Shown: in pieces, positions 7,718 through 14,102 of the stretch | Position numbering within the stretch: position 1 is the stretch's first letter | Layout: each line of letters starts with the position of its first letter | NCBI GenBank assembly: GCA_031265635.1 | Contig: JAISCK010000082.1 | Coordinates: 1 to 14,897 of the forward strand | Direction: 5' to 3' | DNA from: Spirochaetaceae bacterium | Lineage (GTDB): Bacteria > Spirochaetota > Spirochaetia > Treponematales > Breznakiellaceae | Length of the DNA stretch: 14,897 bases | Made by a program: the position numbers and the translations under genes | Notes under the pieces: generated by a model | Seen by the model: only the letters and a program-made list of their open reading frames with translations | What the model was told of the DNA's origin: nothing | Database searches by the model: none

Positions 7718-9627
7718 CCCGGCGCCGCTTTGGAAAGAACCCGCAGGCCGGGCCTTGGGCAGAGTTCACAGACCGCCCCGGCTATGCCCCGCGCGTCGAG
7801 GCCGTATTGGGCAAGCAGTTCGTCCCTTCTTCCCAGGTTGCCAAAGGTATCGGGAACGCCCAGGGCAAAAACCGGGCACGACAGCCGCCGCCTGAGGGCA
7901 AGGGCCGCGGTGTATTCCCCTATGCCGCCGGAACGTATGCCGTCTTCGGCAAAGAGGACAGACTCATACCGCGCGAGAACCGAAACAAGGTAGTCTTCGT
8001 CAAGGGGCTTGATAAAACGAAGATTGTAGAGATCGGCGTCAATGCCCGAAGCCTCAAGCAGGTCGGCGGCCTCAAGCGCCTGGGGATAGAGACTGCCGGT
8101 AAAGGCTATGAGCGCCTTCCCCCCCTTCTCGCGGACAAAAACACCCCTGCCCGGTTCCAGGGGAAGGGCAAAGGACGGATGGTCCTGGGGACAGGCCGCC
8201 TTGGGATAGCGTATAATTGAAGGAGAGGCAAGAGACGCGGAAAAGGCCAGCATGGCCTCAAGCTCCGCCCTGCCCGCCGGGGCCAGTATGGTCATGCCGG
8301 GAACCTGCCGGAAAAGGGCTATATCGAAAAGCCCCTGGTGGGTTTCGCCGTCGTCGCTTACCAGACCGGCCCGGTCAACCGCGAAAATGACCGGATTGCG
8401 CTGCAGGGCCGTGTCATGTATCACCTGGTCCACCGCCCTCTGCATAAAAGTTGAATACAGGGCCGCAACCGGCCTGAGACCGGCGGCTGCCAGGCCCGAT
8501 GAAAAAGTAACCGCGTGTTCCTCGGCAATGCCCACGTCAAAAAACCGCCCGGGGAATTCGGCCCTGAAAGGACCAAGCCCCGTACCCTTTTCCATGGCCG
8601 CGGTAACCGCCACGATACGGCTGTCCTTCCTGGCCAGGGCGACAATGGCGGCGGAAAAAACATTGGTAAACGAAGGCGTATTCCCCGGCTCCACAAGACC
8701 GTCTTCAACAGAAAAAGACTGAACCCCGTGGTAGTTTCCCGGATCATTCTCGGCAAAGGCATAACCCTTGCCCTTGCGGGTAATTACATGGACCACCACG
8801 GGCCGGCCCAGCTTTTTGACATCCCTGAGCACCTCTTCCAGGACAGGCAGATTGTGGCCCTCTATGGGGCCGACATACTCAAAACCCAGATCAACGAAAA
8901 AATTGTCGGTATAAAAAAGGGCCTTGACGCCCCGCTTCATCCTCTGCATGCCGTCATAGATACGGGACCCGAAAAAGGGAAAGCGCTTGACCAAGCGGTC
9001 TATACCCCGCCTTATGCTCTGGTAGCGCGACTTCATACTGAGACGGCTTAAATATTTTGAAAGCCCCCCCACATTGGGGCTTATGGACATGTTGTTGTCG
9101 TTGAGTATTACCACCAGGGGGAGGTCAAGCTGCCCGGCATGGGAAAGGGCCTCATAGGCAAGACCGCCGGTAAGGGCGCCGTCGCCGATGACCGCCACAA
9201 CCCTGCCGGTTCCGCCCGAAAGCGTTTCCCCGGCAAGAAGCCCCAGGGCCGCCGAAATCGATGTAGAGGCATGCCCGGTCTCAAAGGCGTCGTGGGGACT
9301 TTCACTTTTTTTGGGAAAACCGGAAATTCCCCCGGAACGGCGCAGGCTTTCAAAGGAGGCCGCCCTTCCGGTAAGTATTTTGTGGGTATAACACTGATGC
9401 CCCACATCAAAAACTATTTTGTCGTTGGGTGAATCAAAAACCCGGTGCAGGGCTATGGTGAGTTCCACCGCGCCAAGATTGGAAGCGAGATGCCCGCCGT
9501 TACGGCTCACCGTGGACACAATAAGAGCCCTGATTTCCGAAGCCAATTCCCTAAGACCGGCATAACTCAAACACCGTAAATCTTTGGGTTCATGAATTTC
9601 CTGAAGCAACGGCGTTTTGCCGGTCAT
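7714..9627 (-). CDS. dxs: 1-deoxy-D-xylulose-5-phosphate synthase
   Basis: Condenses pyruvate and glyceraldehyde 3-phosphate with thiamine diphosphate, the first step of the MEP isoprenoid pathway; its product also feeds thiamine and pyridoxal synthesis in many bacteria. The 637 residues span the full enzyme: NGGHLASNLG with His46, FETGHASTSISAALG, the cofactor motif GDG (148-150) to NDN (176-178), the pyrimidine domain GIAEEHAVTF with Glu370, and DRAGLVSDDGETHQG with His430, then the C-terminal transketolase domain. The ATG at 9627 gives the usual N-terminus and no start codon lies further upstream in frame. No ribosome binding site sits at normal distance. It heads the tightly packed minus-strand train; folP follows with a 4-base overlap. 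Confidence 0.98.
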   Translation of the reverse strand: MTGKTPLLQEIHEPKDLRCLSYAGLRELASEIRALIVSTVSRNGGHLASNLGAVELTIALHRVFDSPNDKIVFDVGHQCYTHKILTGRAASFESLRRSGGISGFPKKSESPHDAFETGHASTSISAALGLLAGETLSGGTGRVVAVIGDGALTGGLAYEALSHAGQLDLPLVVILNDNNMSISPNVGGLSKYLSRLSMKSRYQSIRRGIDRLVKRFPFFGSRIYDGMQRMKRGVKALFYTDNFFVDLGFEYVGPIEGHNLPVLEEVLRDVKKLGRPVVVHVITRKGKGYAFAENDPGNYHGVQSFSVEDGLVEPGNTPSFTNVFSAAIVALARKDSRIVAVTAAMEKGTGLGPFRAEFPGRFFDVGIAEEHAVTFSSGLAAAGLRPVAALYSTFMQRAVDQVIHDTALQRNPVIFAVDRAGLVSDDGETHQGLFDIALFRQVPGMTILAPAGRAELEAMLAFSASLASPSIIRYPKAACPQDHPSFALPLEPGRGVFVREKGGKALIAFTGSLYPQALEAADLLEASGIDADLYNLRFIKPLDEDYLVSVLARYESVLFAEDGIRSGGIGEYTAALALRRRLSCPVFALGVPDTFGNLGRRDELLAQYGLDARGIAGAVCELCPRPGLRVLSKAAPG

Positions 9628-9633
9628 ACAGCA

Positions 9634-9661
9634 AATATATACGAAACTCCCTTTTCGTAAA
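9634..9661 (-). promoter_or_regulatory. candidate dxs promoter giving little or no leader
   Basis: On the minus strand TTTACG (9661-9656) and TATATT (9639-9634) are 16 bases apart. Transcription would begin about at 9627, the A of the dxs ATG, which fits the lack of a ribosome binding site. The -35 match is poor, and read-through from the small gene at 9732-9821 is an alternative. Confidence 0.3.
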
Positions 9662-9668
9662 AGGTTTC
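9643..9668 (-). other. hairpin just upstream of dxs
   Basis: GAAAC at 9668-9664 and GTTTC at 9647-9643 (minus strand) enclose a CTTTT/AAAAG inner stem with an ACG loop. It could weaken read-through from the upstream small gene or form part of the dxs leader. It has no following T-run, so I do not call it a terminator. Confidence 0.3.
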
Positions 9669-9731
9669 AGACGGGAAGCCGGTCCGGGCCACACGGGTCT
9701 GCCCGCAAAGCCCCTGCTTCGCGGACAGATC

Positions 9732-9821
9732 CTACTTGTTCTTGTGCCTGTTTTTTCTGAGCTTCTTCTTCCGTTTGTGGGTGGCTATCTTCTTGAGTTT
9801 GCGCTTTCTTCCGCAGGGCAC
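9732..9821 (-). CDS. small basic ribosomal-type protein, AURKAIP1/COX24 (mS38/bS22-like)
   Basis: A 29-residue protein, more than half Lys and Arg, beginning MPCGRKRKLKKIATHKRKKK and ending with RKNRHKNK. The pattern KKIATHKRKKKLRKNRHK is that of the AURKAIP1/COX24 domain, found in mitochondrial ribosomal protein mS38 and related tiny bacterial small-subunit proteins such as bS22. It would bind rRNA in the decoding-side body of the 30S subunit; that role is inferred from the family. The GTG start at 9821 has a strong AAGGAG 8 bases upstream; another GTG 6 bases earlier is in a different frame and too close to that site. The stop is TAG at 9734-9732. It lies 104 bases upstream of dxs on the same strand. 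Confidence 0.85.
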   Translation of the reverse strand: MPCGRKRKLKKIATHKRKKKLRKNRHKNK

Positions 9822-9863
9822 TTCACCGTCTCCTTGTAAAAAAATACATCCCCCAATAAGGGA

Positions 9864-9895
9864 CCCCTACCGGGGAAATCCCCGAAAGTATGGGG
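9864..9895 (-). other. GC-rich hairpin in or beside the small-gene leader
   Basis: CGGGG (9871-9875) and CCCCG (9880-9884) form a stem around AAAT, extended outward by CCCCTAC (9864-9870) against GTATGGGG (9888-9895) with bulges. It overlaps the proposed promoter and start region of the 29-residue gene. It could be a leader structure, as ribosomal protein genes often have, or chance in GC-rich DNA. Confidence 0.4.
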
Positions 9896-9915
9896 CAAGG
9901 TTCAAAAAAGGTCAA
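9887..9915 (-). promoter_or_regulatory. candidate promoter of the small ribosomal-type gene
   Basis: Minus strand: TTGACC (9915-9910), a 17-base spacer, then CATACT (9892-9887). This gives 5/6 and 4/6 matches to the sigma-70 consensus. The leader would be about 60 bases to the GTG at 9821. Confidence 0.45.
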
Positions 9916-9920
9916 GGGGT

Positions 9921-9949
9921 GGTACAAAAACAGAAATTTATTGTATACT
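9921..9949 (+). promoter_or_regulatory. candidate promoter of the 9983-10609 gene
   Basis: TATACT at 9944-9949 is a 5/6 match to the -10 box; GGTACA at 9921-9926 is a weak -35 at 17 bases. The start point would be near 9956, about 27 bases before the ATG at 9983. It diverges from the candidate minus-strand promoter at 9887-9915. Confidence 0.5.
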
Positions 9950-9982
9950 TGCGAAACCGACCGGACAGCTAAGGGGGAAGTT

Positions 9983-10609
9983 ATGGCAGCCGATTTTCTG
10001 GAATTGGCAAAAAAAGTCAGGGAAGTCCTGGCAACAAAACAGGCCGGAGACGATGTCAAGACTCTGGTAAGCGCCGCCTCGTATGTTGTGCTTAACCGCA
10101 ATGAACGGAATGACATTGTCAGAAAGGAAACCATGGCCGGAATGATGCGGGACATTGAAAAATCCGGTTATTTTAAGCCGGAAAAGCTGTCCCATATGGA
10201 GCGGATCATTCCCAAGATAGGGGGCTACTACACCGACCCCTTTTCCTACAGCGACTGCCTTTCGGAGGAGGAGAAAGAAGCCCTTCACTTTAAGGCCGAC
10301 CGCAAAATCTCGCGGGAAATGGTTGAATGTATGACCGAAAAGGGCCTTTCCGAAAAGGAACCCCAAAGCATTATCCCCATCATTTATTATATGAATTATT
10401 TTACCATCAGCAGGAAGTACAAACTCATGGAGTTGAGGGCACGGGGCATTACCAAAATCAAAATAACCAATCTGGGCGGCGATCTTGACTGCGAACATAT
10501 CAAGGATTACCCCCGGATCTTTCCCGTCAATCAGGCCCCTGCCCTGCCCCTGCCGGGCTGCACCGCCCCCTATTGCCGCTGCGACTACGAAGCTTGTGAT
10601 GATCCGTAA
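9983..10609 (+). CDS. unrecognised protein with Cys-rich C-terminal tail
   Basis: I do not recognise this 208-residue protein. The ATG at 9983 follows AAGGGGGAAG at good spacing; a longer frame back to 9890 would start upstream of the promoter and is rejected. There is no signal peptide. The first 160 residues are charged and mostly helical, with a central IIPIIYYMNYF segment (130-140) too short and mixed to be a sure membrane span. The tail holds Cys170, His172, Cys193, Cys198, Cys200 and Cys205; the run GCTAPYCRCDYEAC looks metal-binding. The order DC, then RIFPVNQAP, then CRC recalls the C-terminal end of MuF-like phage head proteins, but no phage gene is nearby, so this may be chance or an ancient domestication. 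It stands alone between its own promoter and a terminator. Confidence 0.8.
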   Translation: MAADFLELAKKVREVLATKQAGDDVKTLVSAASYVVLNRNERNDIVRKETMAGMMRDIEKSGYFKPEKLSHMERIIPKIGGYYTDPFSYSDCLSEEEKEALHFKADRKISREMVECMTEKGLSEKEPQSIIPIIYYMNYFTISRKYKLMELRARGITKIKITNLGGDLDCEHIKDYPRIFPVNQAPALPLPGCTAPYCRCDYEACDDP

Positions 10610-10611
10610 CA

Positions 10612-10660
10612 TTTGAAAAAGAGGCCGCCCTGAAAACAAGGACGGCCCCTTTCATTTTTA
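10612..10660. terminator. bidirectional rho-independent terminator
   Basis: GGCCGCCCT (10623-10631) pairs with AGGACGGCC (10639-10647) with one C-A mismatch around a GAAAACA loop. On the plus strand it is followed by CCTTTCATTTTT; on the minus strand by TCTTTTTC. It lies between convergent genes ending at 10609 and 10704 and can serve both. Confidence 0.85.
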
Positions 10661-10668
10661 CTGCAGAG

Positions 10669-10696
10669 GACTCTAAAAACTTGGGTTTTTAGAGTT
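10669..10696. repeat. perfect AT-rich palindrome between convergent genes
   Basis: CTCTAAAAAC (10671-10680) and GTTTTTAGAG (10685-10694) pair perfectly around TTGG, and one A-T and one G-T pair extend it. It starts 8 bases after the reductase stop and could add to termination, or be a copy of a dispersed intergenic palindrome. Only one copy is in this window. Confidence 0.55.
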
Positions 10697-10703
10697 GGTT
10701 CTT

Positions 10704-12605
10704 TCAGCGTTCCGCGGCGGCGTTGGTTCCGGCTATACGGCCGAATACGTGGATGTCCGCGAGGGCGTTGCCGCCCAGGCGGTTGGAGCCGTGAATGCCG
10801 CCGGTCGTTTCACCGCAGGCATAGAGGCCGGGTATGACCTGGCCGTTCCTGTTGATGACCTGGGCCCTGGTGTTGATCTGGATACCGCCCATGGTATGGT
10901 GTACGGTGGGAATGCGGGGGCCGGCATAATACGGAGGCGTGTCTATCTTGATCCGCCAGAGGGTCCTTCCCCACTTGTCCCTGCCCGCGTCAACGCCGGC
11001 GTTGAATTCCGCCACCGCGGCCCTGAGATTGGCAACGGGAACATTGATCTTCGCCGCCAGTTCCTCAATGGTATCGGCGCTGAAAGCCCTGCCCTGCTGC
11101 ACGAGTTCTTCTATGGTTTCGTTAAAATTATTCTTGGTCTGGGGCGTGGGATAACTGTGCCTGTCGCAGATTACCCACATGTAGGCGTCCTGCTGATCAA
11201 AGAGGGCCAGGGTCATCACATCCCGGCGGGCCCCTTCGTCCACAAAACGGTTGCCGCTCTTGTTGACAAAGAAACGGTCTTCCACACCCTGTTCAATATT
11301 GCCCGAAAGGCTTCCCGACGCGGGGTCGCCCATGGGGAGGAGCTGGACATAGTCCATACCCACAAAATTCGCCCCCGCTTTTTCCGCCAGCACAAGGCCG
11401 TCGCCGGTGGCGCCGGGATGGTTGGTGGTTCCCGCGTTGTCCAGGTTGGGCCACTGGGTATTGTACTTCTGCCTCAGTTCCTTGTTGGCGCCGAACCCGC
11501 CGGTAGCAATGACCACCGCCTTGGACGCGGTAAATTCATAGTCGATGTCTATGCCGGAAGCCTTAACGCCGGTAACCCTGCCGTTGGTAATGATAAGGTC
11601 GGTGGCCTTGGTGTCCACGAGAAGGGTTATCATGTCCTTGTGCTGTTCAATGTAGTTGAGGTCCGTGGTGATATAGCCTGTTCCCAGAGGCATGACCGGC
11701 CGGTGGGAGCGGGGCCAGAGCGCGCCGAGGACGGTGAAAATATCAGGGGTAAACTGCATGCCCATGCTTATTTCCCATTCCAGGGCGGCGAGGGTGTTTT
11801 CCCCGAAGGTCCTGACCAGCGCGGGGTCGGCCACATAGTCGCCGCCGTTATAGGTCTGGAGCATGTGCCATTCGGGGCTGTCAAAAAGGCCGGGCCTGCG
11901 GGCGGCGGTAAATTCGGCAAACTGCCTCGCCACGGTTTGCTGCAGTTCAGCCTCAAAGGCGTCGTGGGGGGCCTTGCCGGTCATCTCCCGGATGGTAGCC
12001 CTGTTGGCCTCGTTCATGGCAATGGATGCCTGGCGGCCCGGATCAGCCGAGTTATACGCCGCGCCTGAAATAATGGTATTGCCTCCGGCACGGGGCATTT
12101 TTTCAAGCACCACAACCCTGGCGCCCGCCTGCTGGGCGGAAATAGCCGCCGCGAGACCCGCGCCGCCGGCGCCGATGACGACAATGTCATAGGTCTCTTT
12201 TCTGGAACTCCGGGCCGCCGTAGCGGACACGGGCCGCCGCGACCTGAGGGCCGCGATATCCGCGCCGGCTTTTTCAAGCGCCGCGGTTACCGCGTTGATG
12301 ATGCCCTGGCTGCTGTACGTAGCGCCTGACACCGTATCCACAGCCAGGGTCTGGCCCGAGACAATGGCGGCGGGGATACGCTCATAGGCCAGCCCCGAAA
12401 TTTCGGGCGTGTCGTTTTGGGACACAACCCTGACGCCGAGTATGCGCCCGGCGTCAACGCTGACCTCCATGGTTACATCACCGTTAAAACCCTGGGCCGT
12501 ACCCTGGTAGGTTCCGGGGGTAAAACTGATTTTTGATGATGACGCGCAGCCCAGGACCGAAAAAGCCATGAGCGCCGTCAAAAATACGGTAATACATCTT
12601 TTCAT
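10704..12605 (-). CDS. lipoprotein FMN/FAD reductase, fumarate/urocanate reductase superfamily
   Basis: A 633-residue extracytoplasmic flavoprotein that should pass electrons to an organic acceptor. Order: signal peptide with lipobox SVLGC (Cys20); FMN-binding domain (about 28-112) with the flavinylation motif DTVSGAT, Thr96 being the expected covalent FMN site set by an ApbE transferase (not in this window); then an FAD domain with VIGAGGAG (143-150), ATGGFG, and NRLGGNA (608-614). Arg460/Arg461 in ARRDVM, His570 in VHHTMGG and Arg609 match the catalytic residues of fumarate reductase relatives. The fumarate-binding QxHPT is replaced by QLLPMGDP, followed by SLSGNIE, as I recall for urocanate reductase, so fumarate is unlikely. 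The ATG at 12605 follows AGGAGG by 5 bases. Its promoter carries a palindrome next to a TetR gene. Confidence 0.92.
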   Translation of the reverse strand: MKRCITVFLTALMAFSVLGCASSSKISFTPGTYQGTAQGFNGDVTMEVSVDAGRILGVRVVSQNDTPEISGLAYERIPAAIVSGQTLAVDTVSGATYSSQGIINAVTAALEKAGADIAALRSRRPVSATAARSSRKETYDIVVIGAGGAGLAAAISAQQAGARVVVLEKMPRAGGNTIISGAAYNSADPGRQASIAMNEANRATIREMTGKAPHDAFEAELQQTVARQFAEFTAARRPGLFDSPEWHMLQTYNGGDYVADPALVRTFGENTLAALEWEISMGMQFTPDIFTVLGALWPRSHRPVMPLGTGYITTDLNYIEQHKDMITLLVDTKATDLIITNGRVTGVKASGIDIDYEFTASKAVVIATGGFGANKELRQKYNTQWPNLDNAGTTNHPGATGDGLVLAEKAGANFVGMDYVQLLPMGDPASGSLSGNIEQGVEDRFFVNKSGNRFVDEGARRDVMTLALFDQQDAYMWVICDRHSYPTPQTKNNFNETIEELVQQGRAFSADTIEELAAKINVPVANLRAAVAEFNAGVDAGRDKWGRTLWRIKIDTPPYYAGPRIPTVHHTMGGIQINTRAQVINRNGQVIPGLYACGETTGGIHGSNRLGGNALADIHVFGRIAGTNAAAER

Positions 12606-12664
12606 TCTTTCCTCCTGTTTGCGGCGGACCCGGCAGGCCCGCCAGCCAAAACCGGCTGACCGGA

Positions 12665-12686
12665 TTGACCGAATCGGTTCGGTCAA
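12665..12686. promoter_or_regulatory. 22-bp palindrome, probable TetR operator
   Basis: TTGACCGAA (12665-12673) and TTCGGTCAA (12678-12686) are perfect inverted arms around 4 bases. A further TGACCG half-site lies at 12657-12662. The palindrome begins 3 bases downstream of the -10 box and covers the expected transcription start, a position that would block the reductase promoter. The adjacent TetR protein is the obvious candidate to bind it. Confidence 0.75.
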
Positions 12687-12689
12687 ATA

Positions 12690-12718
12690 ATTGTACGGGG
12701 TATCAGTAAAAAAAGCAA
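12690..12718 (-). promoter_or_regulatory. promoter of the FMN/FAD reductase gene
   Basis: Minus strand: TTGCTT (12718-12713), an exact 17-base spacer, then TACAAT (12695-12690), 4/6 and 5/6 matches to consensus. Transcription should start near 12683, inside the palindrome, leaving a leader of about 78 bases before the ATG at 12605. Confidence 0.75.
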
Positions 12719-12726
12719 TAATTTTC

Positions 12727-13365
12727 TCAATAGGAAAGGTAATTTCCCAGACATTCAATATGAAATTTGGCGTATTCCTCGATATCGTAGACTCCGGAAC
12801 GGAGCACCCAGTCAAAAACTATGCCCCGCAATACGGCGAACAAAAAATTCACCCATTCATGAGGGGTAAATTTTAGGGAAATTTCCTTTTTTTCCTGGCC
12901 CCGCTGTATGAGGGTTTCCAGAAGGGTCTGCATGGACCGGCCTTCTTTGGCAAAAAGTTCATTTTTGGGGGTATAGAGGTTCCGGCACATATCCATGCCG
13001 TTGTTGAGGCCCTCAAGGGTAACAAAGTGAATATAGACGGCCATATAATCCTTGGCTTCTTCAACGGAATTTTTCTTTTTCTTCCGGGCGGCTATATAAT
13101 CCTCAAAAAAATAGTCGGCCCTGATATACAGTTCGCTGAGTATCTCATGTTTTGATTTGAAGTAATGGTAAAAAGCGCCGGTGGATATGCCCGCTTCCCC
13201 GCAAATATCGCTGATGCTTGTATTGTCGTAGCCGTTCTTTTTAATCAGGGCGACGGCGGTCTCATAAATGCGGGTCCTGCTGGTCTGGGCCCTGATCTGG
13301 CGGGATGTCGGCTTCCTGGGGCAGCGCCTGTTTCCGGCCTTCTGGTCAGCCGGGGCCCTAGCCAT
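12727..13365 (-). CDS. TetR/AcrR-family transcriptional regulator
   Basis: A 212-residue repressor-type protein. The N-terminal helix-turn-helix is clear: RIYETAVALIKKNGYDNTSI followed by SDICGEAGISTGAFYHYFKS (about residues 32-71), the TetR hallmark. The remaining helical part would bind an unidentified small ligand and dimerise. The start at 13365 is chosen because it overlaps the stop of the upstream membrane-protein gene by 8 bases and has GGA just upstream; an ATG at 13386 has no ribosome binding site. It ends 121 bases before the reductase start, and the palindrome in that gap is the likely target, so I infer it controls the reductase in response to its substrate. An extended basic N-terminal arm (residues 1-30) is slightly longer than usual. 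Confidence 0.93.
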   Translation of the reverse strand: MARAPADQKAGNRRCPRKPTSRQIRAQTSRTRIYETAVALIKKNGYDNTSISDICGEAGISTGAFYHYFKSKHEILSELYIRADYFFEDYIAARKKKKNSVEEAKDYMAVYIHFVTLEGLNNGMDMCRNLYTPKNELFAKEGRSMQTLLETLIQRGQEKKEISLKFTPHEWVNFLFAVLRGIVFDWVLRSGVYDIEEYAKFHIECLGNYLSY

Positions 13366-13966
13366 GTTTTTCCGCTTTGATAACATAGATAGTCATGGTG
13401 CTGAACATGGGCAGTACCGTGAGGCCGGCGAGGGCATAGGCCAGGAACAGCCTGTGTCCGAAAAAAGCCCAGTAGGCGGTGATACCGGCCAGGGGAAGCG
13501 CCGCGCAGGCGGCAATGGCCAGCGCCGAGCGGAATCCGTACAACTCCCCGCCCATCCTGATGAAAAAAGGCATGCCCACAGCCAGGGAAGTCCAGAGCAG
13601 GGGCACAAACACCGCTTCCATGGGAGCGGGATGGGATTCCAGACCCAGGGCCCTGAAAACCGAACAGGGAATGAGCCAGACAAGGAGAAAATTCGTCATA
13701 TCAAGGGAATCGGAAAAAACATTGAAAACGAGAAAGAGGAAGCAGATACCAAGGGGCAGCAGCACCGGAAAGACAACGAGGTCCACAAAGGAACTTATCC
13801 ACCGCAGAAAACCAAAATCCCCGGCATACACAAAAGAACCGGCAAAACGCTGCAGCAGGGCAACGCAAAACCCGAAAAGCAGGGCCCACACCCCGCCTGT
13901 CCTGCCTCCGGCCGCGCGCCAAAACAGGCAGAAAACAAAAACCCAGGCAAAACTGAACAAAGTCAT
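13358..13966 (-). CDS. membrane protein of unknown function
   Basis: A 202-residue, strongly hydrophobic protein with six to seven likely membrane spans (about residues 2-18, 25-41, 60-81, 91-106, 118-134, 146-166, 172-196). I do not recognise a family, and I see no heme-ligand His pattern, Cys pair or transporter signature. It overlaps the TetR gene by 8 bases, so the two are probably co-transcribed. Placed between two lipid-anchored flavoproteins, it could serve the same process as transporter, sensor or membrane electron carrier, but nothing in its residues settles this. The ATG at 13964-13966 has only a weak ribosome binding site. No convincing minus-strand promoter was seen in 13967-14102. 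Confidence 0.8.
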   Translation of the reverse strand: MTLFSFAWVFVFCLFWRAAGGRTGGVWALLFGFCVALLQRFAGSFVYAGDFGFLRWISSFVDLVVFPVLLPLGICFLFLVFNVFSDSLDMTNFLLVWLIPCSVFRALGLESHPAPMEAVFVPLLWTSLAVGMPFFIRMGGELYGFRSALAIAACAALPLAGITAYWAFFGHRLFLAYALAGLTVLPMFSTMTIYVIKAEKHG

Positions 13967-13992
13967 AGTTTACCGTAGCACAGCTAAGGGCA

Positions 13993-14009
13993 ATTTGATA
14001 AGATCAAAT
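13993..14009. promoter_or_regulatory. 17-bp palindrome between divergent genes
   Basis: ATTTGAT (13993-13999) and ATCAAAT (14003-14009) are perfect arms around AAG. It lies in the 136-base gap between the divergent starts at 13966 and 14103, so it may be an operator for one or both. Its sequence differs from the palindrome at 12665-12686, implying a different regulator. Confidence 0.5.
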
Positions 14010-14029
14010 AATACTGAATCCGCTATCCT

Positions 14030-14068
14030 AAACCGTGCCGGAAGGGGCAGCTCCGCGTAGCGGGGTTT
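14030..14068 (+). promoter_or_regulatory. structured leader, possible three-way junction
   Basis: In the leader of the gene at 14103, AAACC (14030-14034) can pair with GGTTT (14064-14068), enclosing two hairpins: TGCC/GGCA (14036-14049) and CTCCGC/GCGGGG (14051-14065, competing in its outer two pairs with the closing stem). I know of no riboswitch class that matches. In GC-rich DNA this may be chance. Confidence 0.3.
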
Positions 14069-14102
14069 CGGGGAGGAAGCGAAAATTATAGCGGGAGGAG
14101 TT

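Noticed and set aside
9938..10639. A 233-codon minus-strand frame opposite the orphan protein
   Set aside because: The plus-strand gene has a promoter, a strong ribosome binding site and a terminator; the antisense frame begins inside that terminator.
10685..10697. GTTTTTAGAGTT resembles the start of some type II CRISPR repeats
   Set aside because: It occurs once, is part of a perfect palindrome, and there are no spacers or cas genes.
10695..12068. A 457-codon open frame on the plus strand opposite the reductase gene
   Set aside because: It is the antisense shadow of a well-supported flavoprotein in GC-rich DNA, has no ribosome binding site and gives Gly/Val/His-rich protein with no recognisable motif.
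12606..12660. Small GC hairpins in the reductase leader (CAGCC/GGCTG and GGCGG/CCGCC)
   Set aside because: Stems are short and of a kind expected by chance at this base composition; no known riboswitch pattern is visible.
13268..13978. A 236-codon plus-strand frame opposite the TetR and membrane-protein genes
   Set aside because: It spans two real genes and their junction, and its translation is a low-complexity Gln/Lys/Glu-rich sequence as expected from antisense to a hydrophobic membrane protein.
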